11,822 nucleotides of DNA, taken from NCBI GenBank assembly GCA_947628925.1, contig CANRBU010000022.1, positions 1 to 11,822 of the forward strand. Reading direction: 5' to 3'. Of the stretch, positions 5,521 through 11,822 are shown one piece after another; the stretch's first letter is position 1; the number at the start of each line of letters is the position of its first letter. The DNA is from an uncultured Clostridia bacterium. Its GTDB lineage: Bacteria > Bacillota > Clostridia > TANB77 > CAG-508. The position numbers were made by a program, and so were the translations under genes. The notes under the pieces are model-generated. The model was not told the DNA's origin, searched no databases, and worked only from the letters and a program-made list of their open reading frames with translations.

Positions 5521-7365
5521 TTAATTTTTTACATTTGCTACAATTGTGATTTGATTAATCAATCTTGTATTTTCATCAAATGCCATTGTTACTGTATATT
5601 CACTACTATTTCCTTCTTGTGCTAAAGCAACCAAAAGTTCTTGAAATTTTTCTTCATTACTTGTATTTCTTTTTACATTTACTAAAATGCTTGCCACTCT
5701 TGTTTTATCAGAATCTTTGATTGGTTCATACGTAATTTGTGCATCTGACATGCTTCCTTTTACTGTTTCTATTAATTGTTTTACAGTATCTGTATTTACA
5801 TTTTTACCAATAAACATTGATAATTGTGAATTGAATCTGTTTCTTTCTACTTCTGTTACTGTTTCTTCTTCTGAATCTTCATTAAAAGTAATTTCATGTT
5901 CATTTAAAATTTGTAAATTTTTTAGCATTAAATTAATATCTTCTAATGTAATATGACTTATAATATTTTTTATTTTTTCATTTACATTAGCATCTAATAC
6001 TTTTATAATTCTTTGAGCCTGATCTTGTTCTAGATTTTCTAAGTTAACACTATTGTTTTCATCAAATGCAGGTTTTTCCTCAAATTGTTCTACTTGGTTA
6101 ATATATTGTGTAATATCTAGATTTGCAACATTTTCTCCTATAGCATATTGAACTTTATATGTATTTTGCATTTCTTCATTTTCTTTATTTTGGTTTATTT
6201 CTATTTTAAAATTTTGTTCTTCAACGTCATCTTTCATTTTTTGATATTGAAAATTCATAGTTTGTGAATCAGTTTGTACTGCTCTTTCTATAATAATATT
6301 ATCTTTTATAACACTATTATCCAAGTTTTCTATATACTCAATTTTTATATTACCTTGTAGCATATCTAAATTTATTGTTTCTTTTGAGGTTTTTAACATA
6401 GTTCTAACAGTTTGTCCATCATATACATATACTGTTATTTCTGTTTCTTCCTGACCAATATTATGATTTTTTATTTCTTGGATTTCATCATCTATCAGTT
6501 GTATTACTGTATTTCTTAATGTTTGTCCATCTTTTTGTTCATATAAGTAATATTTTGTTAATTGTTCTTCCATAACATCTAATTTTCCTAGAAGAATCTG
6601 GTCTTTTTCTATCTGTTCTAAAATCGCAATAATCAAATTATTTAATTCTTCTTCTGTCAATTTCAACGAATATGCATTTGTTGAATATTGAGCTCCATTT
6701 AAGTCTATTACTTCTTTTGATTTTTTATATTGTGATTTTTCTGAATGTTGTTGTAAAATACTTAAATATGTACTTGAAAGCACTTCTACTTCACTTGGAG
6801 TAAATGAAATAAATTGTGATACATTAAGTGGTTCAAACATATATGTCAAATATTCTAAATCTTTTTTTGATATTCCTGTTTTTAATTCTAATTCATCTAA
6901 GTTTTGTTTTGTGGCTGTTACAAATTGCTTTATACCTTCTAACCTTATGCCATATGTTTCACCACTTTGCATATATTCCATTTGCGCAATTTTTTCATTT
7001 TCATATGCAAGTCTTATATCTTTATAATTGTATTGTTCTTGCTTGTCTATTTTACTAGATATATCAATTTCCGCATTGTTAACACTGATATTTTTTCCTT
7101 CTTTATCTGAATAAGATAATTTTGCAGTTAAATTTGTTTCTAATTTTTGTGTTGCCAAAAAATCTTTAATTCCTGTCGCTTCCTGAGTTGCAACTTCATT
7201 AGCCATATCTACATTTTGCAATATATATTTTGTAAACAATATATCAGACGCTTTAAATATATCTGTTGTAAAATATAGTGCAACTAGAGTTGCTATAATG
7301 CCTACCACTAATATAATAATTAAGGTAATAATGATAATGCCCATTTTTTTCTTTTTAGCTATCAT
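5521..7365 (-). CDS. Membrane-anchored extracellular protein, unknown function
   Basis: I do not recognise this 614-residue protein. A short basic N terminus (MIAKKKK) is followed by one strong membrane segment (residues 8-31), which places the rest outside the cell as a type II-like anchored protein. The outer part is acidic, rich in Glu, Gln, Asn and Ile, with helical heptad-like stretches (about 205-290) and strand-rich parts near the end. It has no cysteine and no catalytic motif that I can see. Start chosen at ATG 7365, with AGGAGG 8 bases ahead; the ATG two codons earlier is only 2 bases from it. It has its own promoter. It sits immediately upstream of the LPNSG surface protein, which hints at a shared envelope role. 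A spore-coat or cell-wall scaffold is possible but unproven. Confidence 0.8.
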   Translation of the reverse strand: MIAKKKKMGIIIITLIIILVVGIIATLVALYFTTDIFKASDILFTKYILQNVDMANEVATQEATGIKDFLATQKLETNLTAKLSYSDKEGKNISVNNAEIDISSKIDKQEQYNYKDIRLAYENEKIAQMEYMQSGETYGIRLEGIKQFVTATKQNLDELELKTGISKKDLEYLTYMFEPLNVSQFISFTPSEVEVLSSTYLSILQQHSEKSQYKKSKEVIDLNGAQYSTNAYSLKLTEEELNNLIIAILEQIEKDQILLGKLDVMEEQLTKYYLYEQKDGQTLRNTVIQLIDDEIQEIKNHNIGQEETEITVYVYDGQTVRTMLKTSKETINLDMLQGNIKIEYIENLDNSVIKDNIIIERAVQTDSQTMNFQYQKMKDDVEEQNFKIEINQNKENEEMQNTYKVQYAIGENVANLDITQYINQVEQFEEKPAFDENNSVNLENLEQDQAQRIIKVLDANVNEKIKNIISHITLEDINLMLKNLQILNEHEITFNEDSEEETVTEVERNRFNSQLSMFIGKNVNTDTVKQLIETVKGSMSDAQITYEPIKDSDKTRVASILVNVKRNTSNEEKFQELLVALAQEGNSSEYTVTMAFDENTRLINQITIVANVKN

Positions 7366-7373
7366 ATTCATCT

Positions 7374-7379
7374 CCTCCT
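7374..7379 (-). promoter_or_regulatory. Ribosome binding site deciding the start of the 614-residue protein
   Basis: Minus-strand AGGAGG ends 8 bases before ATG 7365, the right distance. The alternative ATG at 7371 is only 2 bases away. Confidence 0.75.
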
Positions 7380-7404
7380 AGTTTTATATCTTTCGTATAT
7401 CTTT

Positions 7405-7433
7405 ATTATACAGTTTTTTGTTTTTTTATTCAA
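7405..7433 (-). promoter_or_regulatory. Sigma-A promoter of the 614-residue protein gene
   Basis: Minus-strand TTGAAT (7428-7433) and TATAAT (7405-7410) with a 17-bp, A-rich spacer, lying just after the rRNA methyltransferase stop codon. No hairpin terminator separates the two genes. Confidence 0.7.
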
Positions 7434-7447
7434 TAGTTACAAATAAA

Positions 7448-8197
7448 TTACTTATTTTCTCTTTGCTTAACAGCCTCATACATAATAATACCAGCTGATA
7501 CAGAAGCATTTAATGACGTAATTTTTCCTTTCATTGGAATTTTTACTAAAAAGTCGCAATTTTTCTTTACTTTTTCTCCAATTCCTTGTCCTTCACTTCC
7601 TATAACAATTGCAAGTGGTCCTTTCAAGTCTTGTTTATCATAATTTTGAGTGGCAGCACCATCTGTCCCACATATCCATAATCCATTTTCTTTTAATTCA
7701 TTTATTGCCTCTGTAATATTAGTCACTCTTGCAATTTTCATATATTGTGTTGCTCCTGCTGATACTTTATTGACAGTACTGTTTACAGCAGCTGCTCTTC
7801 TTTTTGGTATGATAATTCCATGTACTCCTGCTGTTTCTGCTGTTCTAATGATAGAACCCAAATTATGTGGATCTTCAATCCCATCTAGAACTAATACAAA
7901 TGCATCCTCATTTTTTTGTTTGCTATATTCTAAAATACCATCAATTGAACTATAATCAAAAGGAGGTACAATTGCAATTACTCCTTGATAATTCTCAGTT
8001 TTTGCCATTTCTTGCATTTGTCTTTTATCTTTTTCTACAATTATTATTTTTCTTTCTTTTGCTTTTGCAATAATTTGGTTAATAGAACCATGTTTTTCAC
8101 CTTTTGTAACAAATATTTTATTAATTGCTTTTCCACTTTCTATTAATTCTAAAACCGAATTTCTACCTTCAATTTGGTCTTGATAATTTTCTTCCAT
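7448..8197 (-). CDS. rlmB: TrmH/SpoU-family RNA 2'-O-methyltransferase, RlmB-like
   Basis: A 249-residue SPOUT (knotted) methyltransferase that moves a methyl group from S-adenosylmethionine to a ribose 2'-OH. Residues 8-78 are the substrate-binding domain (IEGRNSVLELI, typical of RlmB). The catalytic domain has motif 1 with Asn112 and Arg118 (DPHNLGSIIRTAETAG), motif 2 IVIGSEGQGI (197-206) and motif 3 IPMKGKITSLNASVSAG (220-236). Overall plan fits RlmB, which methylates a guanosine in the 23S rRNA peptidyl-transferase region; the exact target is inferred. It starts 15 bases after the lepA stop, so the two are very likely one operon serving the ribosome. ATG 8197 is preferred; an in-frame GTG at 8206 is only 2 bases from the AGAGGA site, while the ATG is 11 bases away. 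Confidence 0.92.
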   Translation of the reverse strand: MEENYQDQIEGRNSVLELIESGKAINKIFVTKGEKHGSINQIIAKAKERKIIIVEKDKRQMQEMAKTENYQGVIAIVPPFDYSSIDGILEYSKQKNEDAFVLVLDGIEDPHNLGSIIRTAETAGVHGIIIPKRRAAAVNSTVNKVSAGATQYMKIARVTNITEAINELKENGLWICGTDGAATQNYDKQDLKGPLAIVIGSEGQGIGEKVKKNCDFLVKIPMKGKITSLNASVSAGIIMYEAVKQRENK

Positions 8198-8212
8198 ATT
8201 AATCACATTCCT

Positions 8213-10027
8213 CTAATCTTCATCAATTTTTAGTACAGATAAAAATGCTTCTTGTGGTACTTCAACACTACCTATTTCGCGCATTTTCTTTTTGCCTCTC
8301 TTTTGCTTTTCTAATAGTTTTTTCTTTCTTGTAACATCTCCACCATAACATTTAGCTAGTACATCTTTTCTCATTGCTGAAATTGTTTCTCTTGCAATTA
8401 TTTTCCCACCTACTACTGCTTGTATTGGGACTTTGAATAATTTCCTTGGAATCTCTTCTTTTAATTTTTCAACCATCTTTTTACCACGTTCATAACTTCT
8501 ATCTTTATGTAATATAAAACTAAGTGCATCTACTTGTTCATTATTAATGTAAATATCTAATTTTACTAAATCCGAACGCCTGTATTCTTTAAATTCATAG
8601 TCAAATGATGCATATCCTTTTGTTTTTGATTTTAAATTATCAAAAAAGTCATATATAATTTCATTTAAAGGCATTTCATATATAAGTGTTACTCTATTTT
8701 CATCTAAATATTGCATGTCAACATATATTCCTCTGCGTTTTTGACAAATATCCATTACATTTCCCACATACTCTTTTGGCAAGAAAATACTTGCTGTTAC
8801 AAAAGGTTCTTCCATATATGAAATTTCTTGTGGTGTTGGAAGTTCAGATGGATTATATATTTCTAAAACTTCTCCTGTTGTTTTATATACTTTATAAATA
8901 ACAGAAGGAGCTGTTGTAATTAAGCTTAAGTCAAATTCTCTATCTAGCCTTTCTTCTATAATTTCTAAATGTAATAAACCTAAAAATCCGCAACGGAATC
9001 CAAAGCCTAATGCAGCTGATGTTTCTGCTTCATATGTAAGTGATGAATCATTTAACCTAAGTTTTTCTAATGCTACTTTTAAATTTTCGTAGTCACTTCC
9101 ATCTACTGGATATAATCCACAATATACCATTGGTGTTACTTTTTTATAGCCTTTTAATGGTTGTTCTGCTGGATTATCTTTTAATGTAACTGTATCTCCT
9201 ACATGTATATCAGATAAATTTTTCACACTAGCTGATATATAGCCAACTTCTCCTGCTGATATCATTCCAGTTGGCATATATAAGTTTGGTGCAAAATATC
9301 CAACTTCTGAAACAGTATAAGTTTTATTAGTAGCCATTAATAATATCTCGTCACCTACTTTTATTGTTCCATCAACAACTCTTACATATGCCACTGCTCC
9401 TCTGTAATTATCATAGTAAGAATCAAAAATTAAGCATTTCGCTTTTGCATTTTCATCACCTTTTGGAGCTGGTAGGTCTGTCACTATTCTTTCTAATACT
9501 TCTTCTACATTTAAACCAGATTTTGCTGATATACATGGTGCATCCATAGCTGGTATTCCAATTATATCTTCAATTTCTTTTTTTACTTCGTCTGGTCTAG
9601 CATTAGGCAAGTCCACTTTATTTATAACTGGCAAAACTTCTAAATTATTATCTATTGCTAAATAAACATTTGCTAAAGTTTGAGCTTCTACACCTTGGCT
9701 ACTATCTACAACTAAAATTGCTCCATCACAAGCAGCTAAACTTCTTGACACTTCATAATTAAAATCCACATGTCCTGGTGTATCTATCAAATTAAAAGTA
9801 TATTCTTGTCCGTCTTTTGCTTTGTATTTCATTCTAACTGCTTGAGATTTTATTGTAATTCCTCTTTCTTTTTCTATTTCCATATTATCTAATACTTGAT
9901 TTTCCATTTCACGCTTTGAAAGAACGCCTGTCATTTCTATCAGCCTGTCTGCTAATGTTGATTTGCCATGGTCTATATGTGCAATTATGCTAAAATTTCT
10001 TATATGTGCTTGTTTATCATTTGGCAT
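8213..10027 (-). CDS. lepA: Elongation factor 4 (LepA), ribosome GTPase
   Basis: A 604-residue translational GTPase of normal length that binds the ribosome and can back-translocate tRNAs; it has also been linked to 30S assembly. G motifs are intact: AHIDHGKST (16-24), ERGITI, DTPGH, NKVD and SAKSG. EF-G-like domains II, III and V follow. The LepA-specific C-terminal domain ends with the basic stretch GGDVTRKKKLLEKQKRGKKKM and VPQEAFLSVLKID, which separates it from EF-G and TypA. AAGGA lies 9 bases before the ATG. It has its own promoter and is followed after 15 bases by the rlmB-like gene. In many Firmicutes lepA lies near hemN and hrcA; that neighbourhood is not seen here. Confidence 0.98.
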   Translation of the reverse strand: MPNDKQAHIRNFSIIAHIDHGKSTLADRLIEMTGVLSKREMENQVLDNMEIEKERGITIKSQAVRMKYKAKDGQEYTFNLIDTPGHVDFNYEVSRSLAACDGAILVVDSSQGVEAQTLANVYLAIDNNLEVLPVINKVDLPNARPDEVKKEIEDIIGIPAMDAPCISAKSGLNVEEVLERIVTDLPAPKGDENAKAKCLIFDSYYDNYRGAVAYVRVVDGTIKVGDEILLMATNKTYTVSEVGYFAPNLYMPTGMISAGEVGYISASVKNLSDIHVGDTVTLKDNPAEQPLKGYKKVTPMVYCGLYPVDGSDYENLKVALEKLRLNDSSLTYEAETSAALGFGFRCGFLGLLHLEIIEERLDREFDLSLITTAPSVIYKVYKTTGEVLEIYNPSELPTPQEISYMEEPFVTASIFLPKEYVGNVMDICQKRRGIYVDMQYLDENRVTLIYEMPLNEIIYDFFDNLKSKTKGYASFDYEFKEYRRSDLVKLDIYINNEQVDALSFILHKDRSYERGKKMVEKLKEEIPRKLFKVPIQAVVGGKIIARETISAMRKDVLAKCYGGDVTRKKKLLEKQKRGKKKMREIGSVEVPQEAFLSVLKIDED

Positions 10028-10063
10028 GTTATCTCATCCTTTCTAAAGTTCTCTATTTGCAAT

Positions 10064-10092
10064 ATTTTATCATATATTTTCATAAAAATCAA
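10064..10092 (-). promoter_or_regulatory. Sigma-A-type promoter of lepA-rlmB
   Basis: Minus-strand TTGATT (10087-10092) and TAAAAT (10064-10069) with a 17-bp spacer, and a TG just upstream of the -10. It sits in the 92-base gap between the rhodanese gene and lepA. Confidence 0.6.
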
Positions 10093-10119
10093 TTTTTATT
10101 TTGTACTAATACAAAATGC

Positions 10120-10446
10120 TTATTCTTTTATTAAATTATATACATTTTTATATCCAAGTTTTTCTAATTTATTTTGAGCTTTTTTGCTTCTTACACCACA
10201 TTCACAATATAAAATAATTTTTTCTTCTTTATTTGGAATTTTAGTTAATATAACAGATTCTATTTCATATGATGGTATACAAATTGCATCATATAAATGT
10301 CCTTCTTGATATTCTTGTGGGCTTCTAACATCAATCAATATAGCTCCTTGTTCTAATAATTCTTCTAATTGTTTTGTATCAATATTGCTTTCATCTGCAC
10401 TCCTTTTTAGCCTATATTTCAATGCATTAATAAATTTTTTTATCAT
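10120..10446 (-). CDS. Single-domain rhodanese-like sulfurtransferase
   Basis: A 108-residue cytosolic protein with a rhodanese fold after a basic N terminus (1-17). Landmarks are ILIDVRSPQEYQEGHL (36-51) and the active-site loop CECGVRS (81-87). Cys81 is the expected persulfide-carrying residue and Arg86 is in the conserved place. Such proteins carry sulfane sulfur for thiolation or sulfide handling; the partner is not evident here. The usual ending with a GG-[IVL]-x-x-W motif is missing: the protein stops at NVYNLIKE, so it is slightly short at the C terminus. AAAGGTGAT precedes the ATG. An 8-bp hairpin (10098-10117) follows the stop but has no U tract. The upstream gap holds the DnaA-box cluster. 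Confidence 0.88.
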   Translation of the reverse strand: MIKKFINALKYRLKRSADESNIDTKQLEELLEQGAILIDVRSPQEYQEGHLYDAICIPSYEIESVILTKIPNKEEKIILYCECGVRSKKAQNKLEKLGYKNVYNLIKE

Positions 10447-10542
10447 TTAAAATCACCTTTCCAATATACGTATTCATCTTATATATCTTATTTATTTTTT
10501 TGCATTATGTTTCCTTTTTTTAGTTACATTTATTTTATTTTT

Positions 10543-10624
10543 TGTGGATAATTTACTGTGGATACTGTGGATAACTTTGGGGATAACCGAAAAACTGCAC
10601 TTTTATTTTTTAGGTTTATGCACA
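10543..10624. promoter_or_regulatory. Cluster of DnaA-box-like sites
   Basis: Four 9-mers lie in the same direction: TGTGGATAA (10543-10551), TGTGGATAC (10557-10565), TGTGGATAA (10566-10574) and TGGGGATAA (10578-10586). The first and third are exact copies of the high-affinity DnaA box (TTATCCACA on the other strand); the other two differ by one base. A fifth, TTATGCACA (10616-10624), lies in the opposite direction and fits TTATNCACA. They sit in the 302-base gene-free gap 10447-10748, with AT-rich sequence on both sides. It may be a DnaA titration or regulatory cluster, or part of an origin. The rhodanese promoter should also be in this gap, but I could not place it. Confidence 0.75.
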
Positions 10625-10707
10625 TTTCGATTTTTATTTTATGTTTTCTACAGTTATTTCCATTTTTTATTTTAGTTTATGTGTACTTTTTTTGTAAAAA
10701 AGCTATT

Positions 10708-10741
10708 AAAAAAAGACAGTTTTTAGCGAAAAAACTATCTT
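10708..10741 (-). terminator. Rho-independent terminator of the DUF1294 gene
   Basis: On the minus strand a 12-bp stem (10730-10741 with 10713-10724, one G-U pair) closes on a 5-base loop and runs into seven Ts (10708-10714). It begins 7 bases past the stop codon. Confidence 0.88.
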
Positions 10742-10748
10742 GATTTTA

Positions 10749-11054
10749 CTAATTAATAAATATGTAATATACAATTCCTATTATTTCTAGAATAGTAATA
10801 AACGGTAAACCTATTGTAAATTGTGGCTTTTTGGTTTTGTGTCTAAAAGTATACATTCCTGTGATTGTTCCAATTCCACCACCTAGAGCTGTTATTATAA
10901 ACAATGTTTTTTCCGGTATGCGCCATTTACCCTTTTCAGCTTTTCTTTTATCTATAAACATTATTAAAAACCCTATTACATTTATTATTAGTAAATATAT
11001 AAAAAAATTTTGTACAGTAAAAATACTTTTATAATCAATATTATTTTGATACAT
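10749..11054 (-). CDS. DUF1294 family small membrane protein
   Basis: A 101-residue integral membrane protein with about three hydrophobic segments (16-34, 50-66, 79-99). The family signature is clear: an Asn in the first helix, FIDKRKAEKGKWRIPEKTL (33-51), then GGGIGTITGMYTFRHKTKKPQF (58-79). The family is widespread and has no settled function. AGGGGA lies about 7 bases before the ATG. It has its own promoter and terminator and points away from sigK. It is the only leftward gene to the right of the DnaA-box cluster. Confidence 0.92.
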   Translation of the reverse strand: MYQNNIDYKSIFTVQNFFIYLLIINVIGFLIMFIDKRKAEKGKWRIPEKTLFIITALGGGIGTITGMYTFRHKTKKPQFTIGLPFITILEIIGIVYYIFIN

Positions 11055-11075
11055 CTGCTTTCCCCTTTCTTTTTT

Positions 11076-11104
11076 ATATTAACAAATTAATTTTCTAAAA
11101 TCAA
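11076..11104 (-). promoter_or_regulatory. Sigma-A-type promoter of the DUF1294 gene
   Basis: Minus-strand TTGATT (11099-11104) and TAATAT (11076-11081) with a 17-bp spacer, 22 bases upstream of the start codon. It is back to back with the sigK control region. Confidence 0.65.
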
Positions 11105-11115
11105 GTAGTCCATGC

Positions 11116-11142
11116 ACTTTTCCTTTTTTTACACATATACTT
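11116..11142 (+). promoter_or_regulatory. Possible sporulation (sigma-K/sigma-E type) promoter of sigK
   Basis: AC (11116-11117), 16 bases, then CATATACTT (11134-11142). The known sigma-K pattern is AC, 16-17 bases, CATANNNTA, so only the last base differs. The -10 also fits the sigma-E CATACAAT at six of eight positions. No sigma-A pair with normal spacing is visible: TTTACA and TATAAA are only 13 bp apart. The motif is short, so chance is not excluded. Confidence 0.35.
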
Positions 11143-11169
11143 TTGTTATAAAGAATTGGAGGTACATTT

Positions 11170-11822
11170 ATGTTTTCTCTATTATCTCTAACCGGTTTTT
11201 TAGGTTTTTTAAAGTCTGCTGTTTTCGTTGTAGGATATATTCAAGGAAGTAATTTGTTTCCCGAACCACTTTCTCTAGAAGAGGAACAAAAATGCTTACA
11301 AGAAATGGCAAATGGTAGTGAAGAAGCTCGAAATATTTTGATAGAAAGAAATTTACGTTTAGTCGCTCATGTAGCTAAAAAATATGCATCTACTAATGTA
11401 GAACAAGAAGATTTAATTTCAATTGGGTCAATTGGTTTAATAAAAGGTATTAATAGTTATAAATTAGATAAAGGTAGCAAATTAAGTACATATGTATCAC
11501 GCTGTATTGATAATGAAATTTTAATGCATTTAAGAGCAACTAAAAAACTTGGTGCTGAAGTTCCATTAAATGAACCTATTGGTAAAGACAAGGATGACAA
11601 TATTGTTACTTTGCAAGAAGTTTTAGAAAACGAAGAAAGAAACATTGAAGAAGAAGTAGATTTAAAATTAAAAATAAAATTATTATATGAAAAAATAAAA
11701 TCAGTTTTAAAAGATCGAGAAAAAACAATTATAGAATTGCGTTTTGGCTTAGGTGGTCACAAACCAAAAACTCAACATGAAATTGCAGAAATGATGGGAA
11801 TCTCTCGTTCTTATGTATCACG
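11170..11822 (+). CDS. sigK: RNA polymerase sporulation sigma factor, pro-sigma-K (3' end outside window)
   Basis: 217 codons are visible and the gene runs off the window. The N terminus MFSLLSLTGFLGFLKSAVFVVGYIQ is hydrophobic and matches the pro-sequence that tethers pro-sigma-K to the forespore membrane until SpoIVFB cuts it. The likely cut is before Tyr23 (VVG-YIQ), as at the Ser-Tyr site in Bacillus subtilis. Region 2 follows (NILIERNLRLVAHVAKKY, QEDLISIGSIGLIKGI, RCIDNEILMHLRATKK), then PIGKDKDDN, and region 4 with its helix-turn-helix (TQHEIAEMMGISRSYVSR). NEILMHLR with PLNEPIG points to sigma-K or sigma-E rather than sigma-F/G; the FPEPLS start of the mature protein favours sigma-K. 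GGAGG lies 7 bases before the ATG. The visible part has no skin-type insertion. Sigma-K runs late mother-cell genes for coat and spore maturation. Confidence 0.93.
   Translation, partial: MFSLLSLTGFLGFLKSAVFVVGYIQGSNLFPEPLSLEEEQKCLQEMANGSEEARNILIERNLRLVAHVAKKYASTNVEQEDLISIGSIGLIKGINSYKLDKGSKLSTYVSRCIDNEILMHLRATKKLGAEVPLNEPIGKDKDDNIVTLQEVLENEERNIEEEVDLKLKIKLLYEKIKSVLKDREKTIIELRFGLGGHKPKTQHEIAEMMGISRSYVS

Noticed and set aside
10098..10117. 8-bp hairpin after the rhodanese gene as a terminator
   Set aside because: The stem is perfect but is followed by As, not Ts; a U-rich stretch comes only 9 bases later and belongs to the lepA promoter region.
10558..10743. 61-codon plus-strand frame in the DnaA-box gap
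   Set aside because: Begins inside the box cluster, has no ribosome binding site, is very Phe/Leu/Lys rich as expected of AT-rich noncoding DNA, and overlaps the DUF1294 terminator.
11457..11645. Minus-strand 62-codon frame within sigK
   Set aside because: Antisense shadow of the conserved sigma-factor coding sequence.

Overview
This window looks like chromosome from an AT-rich, Gram-positive, spore-forming bacterium of the class Clostridia. The support is strong purine-rich Shine-Dalgarno sites, consensus sigma-A promoters with 17-18 bp spacers, U-tract terminators, a CarD-type RNA polymerase regulator, a sortase-motif-like surface protein and the sporulation sigma factor pro-sigma-K. The window carries no species-level marker. 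I see no phage, transposon, plasmid or CRISPR signature.

Layout. Everything from base 91 to 11054 reads leftward (minus strand). From the left end there is a tRNA-Leu(UAA) with its own consensus promoter and terminator, then D-Ala-D-Ala ligase (ddl). Next comes a long protein joining a MATE multidrug transporter to a cytidylate-kinase-like domain. It is followed by carD and dut, then a small secreted low-complexity protein with an LPNSG motif and a C-terminal membrane segment, then a 614-residue membrane-anchored protein I do not recognise. Further right are an RlmB-type rRNA 2'-O-methyltransferase, lepA (EF4), a one-domain rhodanese and a DUF1294 membrane protein. At the right end sigK reads rightward and is cut by the window edge.

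How the genes fit together. Most units are single genes with their own promoter. lepA and the rlmB-like gene (15 nt apart, no terminator between) are the clearest operon and both serve the ribosome. ddl, the surface protein and the 614-residue protein all act at the envelope. carD has an elaborate control region: a 14-bp perfect inverted repeat around the -35 element, and a terminator-like hairpin with a U8 tract inside the leader.

Most interesting points: (1) five DnaA-box-like 9-mers, four in tandem, in the 300-bp gap between the rhodanese and DUF1294 genes, at the place where gene direction changes and with no dnaA nearby; (2) the transporter-kinase fusion; (3) the carD leader structures; (4) the two adjacent envelope proteins of unknown role. 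Several starts were moved to the codon with the proper ribosome binding site (ddl, carD, the 614-residue gene, rlmB).
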